IMG/VR virus record: IMGVR_UViG_3300027777_000015
Location: 1 to 31,143 of that record
Reading direction: 5' to 3' (one strand)
Source of the DNA: a virus
DNA: 31,143 nt
Shown: positions 26,723-31,143 of the stretch, one piece after another
How the letters are laid out: each line of letters starts with the position of its first letter
Numbering within the stretch: the first letter of the stretch is position 1
Notes under the pieces: model-generated
What the model was told of the DNA's origin: nothing
The model's input: only the letters and a program-made list of their open reading frames with translations
The model's database searches: none
Position numbers and translations under genes: made by a program

Positions 26723-28810
26723 ATGGCAAAATCAACCGCAGCAATAGAAATCGAAGTTGTACCAAAGAATGGTGCAGATACAACTGTAAAAAGTTTTAAA
26801 GAACAATTATTAGAAGCACGAAAAGAAGCTGAAAAAATTGTACAAAATTTTGGGGCATTTAGTCCTGAAGCAATTGCAGCACAAAAAGAAATTGGTAAAT
26901 TAAATCATAAAATAGAAGATTTCAATAGCCAAGTAAAAGGAGTAACTGCAAATAATTTTCAAAAAATTGGTACTATTGCAACTGGAATTGCACGTGGGTT
27001 TGAAGCTGCACAAGGAGCAATGGCATTGTTTGGTGGTGAAAGTGATGATTTGACTAAACAACTTGCAAGGGTACAAGGTGCAATGGCATTTGCAGATGGA
27101 ATTGATAGCATAAGGCAAATGTCGGGGCAATTTAAAGCACTTGCAAAAGATGGTATACAATTATTAATTAAAGGATTTAGTTCGTTAAAAGCTGCTCTTA
27201 TTTCTACTGGTATTGGTGCATTAGTTGTTGCCGTAGGATATCTAATTACTCATATGGATGAATTAGGGCTTTCAGTTAAAAGTGATGCAGACAAAGCAGA
27301 TGATTTAACAAAGTCTAATGATGCTTTAAAAACATCAATGGATTTAACAAGTAAAAGCATTGAAGCAGAAACAGATTTATTAAAAGCACAAGGTAAATCA
27401 TTAAAAGAAATTAATGATATTAAAATAAAGAATTTAGAAATTGCAAATCAAACACTTGAAATTTCAACTGCTGAATTAAGGGTACAACAAGCAAATCTTG
27501 AACATTTGACGGATTTAAATTATACAATGTCTAAAAGTGAACAAGAGGCATTTGATAAAATAGATAAAATTCGCAAAGAAAATGAAATTGCCATAGTAAA
27601 AAATACTGCTACTATTTTAAATTTAAAATCCGAAGTAATTAAAGAAACTGCAGACCAGGACGCAAAAGCAGCAGAAGAAGCAGAAAAATTACGTTTAGAG
27701 CAAGAAGCAAAACAAAAAGATGCTGCTGCAAAACAATTAAAAGCAGTTCAAGAAAAATATGAAGCATTACGTAAATTAGATGAAGCAAATGCAACTGAAG
27801 GATTAGACTTAATTACAACGCAATATGCAAATAATTTATCACGTTTAAAAGAAGGACAAGACCAAGAATTAAAACAAGAAAATATAACAGATGCAGCAAG
27901 AACTGCAATTAATCTTAAATATTCTGCTTTAAGAGAAACAAATGAAATTGAAAGATTAAAAGCAGTTAATGAATTTACAAAAGCAAATGATCAAAAAATT
28001 ATTGATGATGCTAAAAAGAAAGATGAAGAAATTAAGGCAGCAAAAGAAAAATACATTGCAGCAGATATACAACAAATAAAAGAACAATATCAAAAAGAAA
28101 TAGATTTCATTCAAGAACGTGATAAAAATTTAACAGACCAAACTAAAACTAAAGAACAAATTGCAAAACTTGAACTAAAAAGTTTACAAGCACAATATGA
28201 TGAAAAGAAAAGATTAGGAGTAACTGATTTAGCACTTGCAGAACAAATTTCACAAAAGAAAACTGAATTTACCGATAAAGAAATTGCAGAACAAGAAAAA
28301 CTTTTAGCTAAGAAAAAACAAATACAAGATGATATTTACAAAGGCATTGGTGATTCCTTAAATGCAATTAGTGAATTAAATTCTGCTTATGCTGGTAGTA
28401 GTGAAGAAGAGCAAAAGAAAGCATTTGAAACTGACAAAGCATTAAAATATGCAAGTACTATTTTGTCAACTATTCAAGGTGCACAAAATGCTTTTACAAC
28501 GGGACTTGCATCACCTTTGACTGAAGTATTTCCAGCATATCCTTATGTACAAATGGGTGCTGCAATTGCAGTAGGTATTGCAAACTTAAAAAAGATTAGC
28601 AGTACTTCTTATCAAAGTAAATCAATTGATAAAACAAACCCATCACAAGCAAGTGGTCAAGGCACAATGCAATCATTTGCACCACGTATGTCAACTTTAA
28701 ATACAAATGAATCACTTACACAAAATCGTAAAGTATATGTTACCGAAGGTGATATCACACGAACACAACGTAGGGTAAGCAATAACCAAGCAATAAGCGT
28801 AGTAGAATAA
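26723..28810 (+). CDS. Tape measure protein
   Basis: This 695-residue protein is almost wholly helical, with long Lys/Glu/Ala/Gln coiled coils (about 190-550), a hydrophobic stretch (about 157-176, ALISTGIGALVVAVGYLI) and a second near 555-600 (LNAISELNSAYAGSSEE, then PYVQMGAAIAVGIANLKKI). This is the standard plan of tape measure proteins, which set tail length and pass into the cell at DNA ejection. Using the common rule of about 0.15 nm per residue, the tail would be near 100 nm. It is unusual that it follows the distal tail genes. The N-terminus has the KSFKEQLLEARKEAE pattern seen in Bacteroidetes phages. Confidence 0.85.
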   Translation: MAKSTAAIEIEVVPKNGADTTVKSFKEQLLEARKEAEKIVQNFGAFSPEAIAAQKEIGKLNHKIEDFNSQVKGVTANNFQKIGTIATGIARGFEAAQGAMALFGGESDDLTKQLARVQGAMAFADGIDSIRQMSGQFKALAKDGIQLLIKGFSSLKAALISTGIGALVVAVGYLITHMDELGLSVKSDADKADDLTKSNDALKTSMDLTSKSIEAETDLLKAQGKSLKEINDIKIKNLEIANQTLEISTAELRVQQANLEHLTDLNYTMSKSEQEAFDKIDKIRKENEIAIVKNTATILNLKSEVIKETADQDAKAAEEAEKLRLEQEAKQKDAAAKQLKAVQEKYEALRKLDEANATEGLDLITTQYANNLSRLKEGQDQELKQENITDAARTAINLKYSALRETNEIERLKAVNEFTKANDQKIIDDAKKKDEEIKAAKEKYIAADIQQIKEQYQKEIDFIQERDKNLTDQTKTKEQIAKLELKSLQAQYDEKKRLGVTDLALAEQISQKKTEFTDKEIAEQEKLLAKKKQIQDDIYKGIGDSLNAISELNSAYAGSSEEEQKKAFETDKALKYASTILSTIQGAQNAFTTGLASPLTEVFPAYPYVQMGAAIAVGIANLKKISSTSYQSKSIDKTNPSQASGQGTMQSFAPRMSTLNTNESLTQNRKVYVTEGDITRTQRRVSNNQAISVVE

Positions 28811-28811
28811 T

Positions 28812-28839
28812 GCAACAATTTCACAATAATACTAATTTA
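28812..28839 (+). promoter_or_regulatory. Putative phage late promoter C
   Basis: GCAACAA (28812-28818), 13 bases, CTAATTTA (28832-28839), six bases before ATG 28846. It sits in the short gap between the tape measure and the prohead protease. Confidence 0.6.
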
Positions 28840-28845
28840 TAGAAT

Positions 28846-29919
28846 ATGGATTTACCAATATACAAATTATCAATTGACGAATTTGACTTTGAAAGTGGCA
28901 TAGACTTTATTTCACTTGTTGAAAATCCTGCAATACAAAAGAACTTTTTAGCATTTAATAAAATAGAATTTTTACAACCAACTTCAGGTGAAACAAAAGA
29001 AGAATTTATACCCAAGTGCATAAAGTACGTAATTGACGAAGGTAAGGATAGTGAACAAGCAGTTGCTATTTGCAATTCAATGTGGGACAACAAAAACTTC
29101 GCACAAGGCGACAAAGTAAGTTTTGACTACGATGATACCTTATCTACTGCACACGGCAAAGAACTTGCAAAACAAGAAATAGAAAGTGGTTCTATTGTTT
29201 ACATTATTTCTGCACGTGATAACAAAGAAGGAATGTTAAGTGTTGCAAATGATTTAGGGATTGCTGAAAGTCGTGTTTATGCAACTGGTAGCAATAGTGC
29301 AAAAGTTGACAAAATAAAAGAACTTGGAATTACAAAACACTACGACAATAACCAAGACGTAATTGATGCACTTGGAAGTATAGGTGCAAAATTTGACATC
29401 ATTGTCAAAGATTTACCCAACTATATTAAGCAAATTAAGAAACCGAAAACAAAGTTTGCTATTCAAAACGAAGAAAAACGCATCATTACCGGTGCTGCAA
29501 TGTATGCTGACTTGCCTATTTACAGACGTGATGAAGAAAAAGGCGAGTACTATGTAGTATTTGACAAAGAAACTATCTTTAAAATTGCAAAAAAATGGGC
29601 TTTAAACAACAAATACAATGCAGTCAATACCGATCACGCTCAACCAATTGAGGGATGCACACTATTTGAAAGCTATTTATTAGACTTTGAACGTGGAATT
29701 ATGCCACCAAAAGGATTTGAAGATGCCAAAGACGGCAGTTGGTTTGTGAGTTACCTTGTAGAAGACGAAGGGGTATGGCTAAAATGCAAAGATGGTACTT
29801 GGAATGGGTTTAGTGTAGAAGGATTCTTTAACTTTCCTATCAATGCAGAAATACAATTTCTTTCACAATTGAAAGATATTTTACAAAAGCACATAAAAAA
29901 TGCAACAAAAAACACATAA
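28846..29919 (+). CDS. Prohead protease (XkdF-like) with inserted HAD-like domain
   Basis: This 357-residue protein begins with an XkdF-like start (MDLPIYKLSI; FISLVENPAIQKNFLAF, about 21-37) and then KCIKYVIDEGKDSEQAVAIC (58-77). An insertion at about 90-185 has HAD motifs: DYDDTLS (94-100), IISAR (120-124) and HYDNNQDV (165-172). The protease part resumes at NEEKRIITGAAMYADLPIYR (208-227), NTDHAQP (H264) and GFSVEG (S323), probable catalytic His and Ser. It would cleave the scaffold during capsid maturation. The role of the HAD domain is unknown. A late-promoter motif ends six bases upstream. Confidence 0.75.
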   Translation: MDLPIYKLSIDEFDFESGIDFISLVENPAIQKNFLAFNKIEFLQPTSGETKEEFIPKCIKYVIDEGKDSEQAVAICNSMWDNKNFAQGDKVSFDYDDTLSTAHGKELAKQEIESGSIVYIISARDNKEGMLSVANDLGIAESRVYATGSNSAKVDKIKELGITKHYDNNQDVIDALGSIGAKFDIIVKDLPNYIKQIKKPKTKFAIQNEEKRIITGAAMYADLPIYRRDEEKGEYYVVFDKETIFKIAKKWALNNKYNAVNTDHAQPIEGCTLFESYLLDFERGIMPPKGFEDAKDGSWFVSYLVEDEGVWLKCKDGTWNGFSVEGFFNFPINAEIQFLSQLKDILQKHIKNATKNT

Positions 29920-29929
29920 AACTAATTTA
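29902..29929 (+). promoter_or_regulatory. Putative phage late promoter D
   Basis: GCAACAA (29902-29908), 13 bases, CTAATTTA (29922-29929), seven bases before ATG 29937. The left block lies within the last codons of the protease. It would drive the scaffold-like and major capsid genes up to the terminator at 938-965. Confidence 0.6.
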
Positions 29930-29936
29930 TATAAAA

Positions 29937-30500
29937 ATGAACACAAAAGATTTAATCAAAGAAGTTAGAGAATTGATGTCTAAATTCAATTTCAATAACG
30001 AAGAAGTTAAAATGGAAAGTGCCGTTTTGACTGATGGCACAGTAATCAAATGGGATGGTCAATTAGTGGTTGGAAGTACTATTATAGTACAATCTGCTGA
30101 TGGTGATATTCCAGCACCTGACGCAACGCACGAACTTGAAGATGGTACATTAGTAACTACTGTTGGTGGTGTAGTAACTGAAATTGTAGAACCAGCTGAA
30201 ATTGAAACACCTGGTATGCAACCTACAACCGAAATGGCAAAAGAATTTGCAACCGTTGAGAAATTTGACGAAGTAGTTGCAAGTTTAGAAAACAAAATTT
30301 CTTTTTTAACTGAAGCATTAAACAAAGTAGTTTCAAGTCTTGAAAACCAAAGCGAAGCATTTAGCAAAACTGTTGATTTGGTAGAAAGAGTTGCTAATTT
30401 ACCGAGTGAAGCACCTATAAATGTAGACCAAACTAAATTGTCTAAAAAAGACCAACAATTTGAGAACATCAAAAAATTTGCACAACAACTAAAAAAATAA
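29937..30500 (+). CDS. Capsid scaffold-like protein
   Basis: This 187-residue, acidic protein begins MNTKDLIKEVRELMSKFNFN. A beta-rich middle (VLTDGTVIKWDGQLVVGSTI, about 30-49; ATHELEDGTLVTTVGGVVTE) is followed by long helices (about 100-187, EKFDEVVASLENKISFLTEA; NLPSEAPINVDQTKLSKKDQ) ending KFAQQLKK. The coiled C-terminus and position between protease and capsid genes are typical of scaffolding proteins. The biotinyl/lipoyl-like DGTVIKWDG pattern recurs in Bacteroidetes phages at this locus. Function is inferred from order and shape. Confidence 0.68.
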   Translation: MNTKDLIKEVRELMSKFNFNNEEVKMESAVLTDGTVIKWDGQLVVGSTIIVQSADGDIPAPDATHELEDGTLVTTVGGVVTEIVEPAEIETPGMQPTTEMAKEFATVEKFDEVVASLENKISFLTEALNKVVSSLENQSEAFSKTVDLVERVANLPSEAPINVDQTKLSKKDQQFENIKKFAQQLKK

Positions 30501-30504
30501 AAAT

Positions 30505-31143
30505 ATGTCATTTAACGTAACTGGTTTAACTAACTATACCAACGAACAATCTACCGATTTGTTGGTAAAAGCATTATTTAGTGGTAAGACTGCTAAATTA
30601 TTGTACGATGCTGGTCAAGTACAAGTAGGTGTAAAATCTGCTGCTGCTTTGAACATTCTTTCTTCTGATGTTTACTTCCAAACTGATGGATGTGGATATT
30701 CTCCAAGTGGTGTAACAAACTTCACACAACGTGTTATCACAGTAGGTAAAATTAAAGTTGAAGAACCTTTATGTCCTAAAACACTTGAAGCAAAATGGAT
30801 GCAAACACAAATTGCACCAGGTTCACCAACTGCTGTTCCTTTTGAAGAACAAATCGGTATGGAAAAATCAAAGAACATTGCTGAAAAATTGGAAATTGCA
30901 ATGTGGCAAGGTACTACTGCAACTGCTAACACTAACCCTAACACCAACAAATTTGATGGTTTATTAAAGGTTATTACTGATAGTGCTGCATTTGTAAGTG
31001 GTAATACTGGTTCAGTAACTGCGGTAACTTCTACTAATATTGGTACTATTTTAGATGCTATCTACGCAGCAGTACCAGCAAGAATTGCAGACAAAGACAA
31101 TATCAAATTGTTTATGGGTATAGATAACTTCAAATTGGCTTTG
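30505..31143 (+). CDS. Major capsid protein, N-terminal part (continues at 1-393)
   Basis: This open frame begins at ATG 30505, five bases after the scaffold-like gene, and runs off the window without a stop. Across the overlap it continues at base 1 and stops at 393, giving 310 residues. It starts MSFNVTGLTNYTNEQ and contains CGYSPSGVTNFTQRVITVGK (about residues 63-82), LCPKTLEAKW and EIAMWQG, features of HK97-fold capsid proteins of Bacteroidetes phages as I know them. It forms the icosahedral shell. Its place directly after a protease and a scaffold-like gene supports this. It probably shares the late promoter at 29902-29929. The assignment rests on pattern recognition and gene order. Confidence 0.88.
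   Translation, partial: MSFNVTGLTNYTNEQSTDLLVKALFSGKTAKLLYDAGQVQVGVKSAAALNILSSDVYFQTDGCGYSPSGVTNFTQRVITVGKIKVEEPLCPKTLEAKWMQTQIAPGSPTAVPFEEQIGMEKSKNIAEKLEIAMWQGTTATANTNPNTNKFDGLLKVITDSAAFVSGNTGSVTAVTSTNIGTILDAIYAAVPARIADKDNIKLFMGIDNFKLAL
31045..31143. repeat. 99-bp terminal overlap, right copy
   Basis: Exact copy of bases 1-99. It falls in the major capsid reading frame and should be counted once when the genome is circularised. Confidence 0.95.

Noticed and set aside
1-31143. tRNA genes, CRISPR arrays, integrase or attachment sites
   Set aside because: None was recognised on either strand. Absence by eye is not proof for tRNAs, and a tRNAscan run would settle it.

Overview
This window is a complete, circularly closed genome of a small tailed (siphovirus-like) bacteriophage. 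The first 99 bases recur exactly as the last 99, so the unique length is 31,044 bp, and the major capsid gene runs across the join. Every supported gene is on the + strand. The host is very probably a member of Bacteroidetes, perhaps a flavobacterium. The DNA is AT-rich, start codons lack Shine-Dalgarno sequences, five promoters follow the Bacteroidetes pattern TTTG/TTG-N18-20-TAnnTTTG, and many proteins resemble families of Bacteroidetes phages. No integrase was seen, so nothing points to integration.

Layout, starting in the head genes and crossing the join: prohead protease with an inserted HAD domain (28846), a scaffold-like protein (29937), the major capsid protein (30505 to the end, then 1-393), a tail-tube-like protein (406) and a strong terminator (938-965). 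A second late unit starts at 1003. It carries tail-fibre genes, two holin-like membrane proteins, a portal with a MuF-like tail, connector proteins, overlapping spanin candidates, a metallophosphoesterase and an L,D-transpeptidase-like endolysin, and ends at 9523. From 9577 comes the replication and regulatory region: HTH protein, ERF annealing protein, YqaJ-like exonuclease, a structured RNA, replication initiator-like protein, DnaB helicase, DNA methyltransferase, DnaA-domain-IV protein and a phage sigma factor. Small proteins, an HNH nuclease, a second methyltransferase, terminase small subunit, glycosyltransferase and terminase large subunit follow to 21249. A short operon (21292-21790) leads into the tail module: frameshifting assembly chaperones, a second structured RNA, two large distal tail proteins and the tape measure (to 28810).

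The most interesting signals are regulatory. A bipartite motif, GYAACAA-N13-CTAATTTA, occurs four times with exactly the same spacing. Each copy ends 5-7 bases before the start codon of a virion gene, and one lies just after a terminator. I read these as phage late promoters, probably used by the sigma-like protein at 15637. Genes expressed outside the late programme instead have host-type promoters, two of which share a near-leaderless cassette (39 of 46 bases identical). Two intergenic RNAs run from a host-type promoter to an intrinsic terminator. The one at 12225-12319 has two hairpins with 7-nt apical loops that are perfectly complementary, the second hairpin being the terminator itself. 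That suggests a kissing-loop attenuator in front of the replication genes. The one at 22546-22691 looks like a three-way junction with a pseudoknot.
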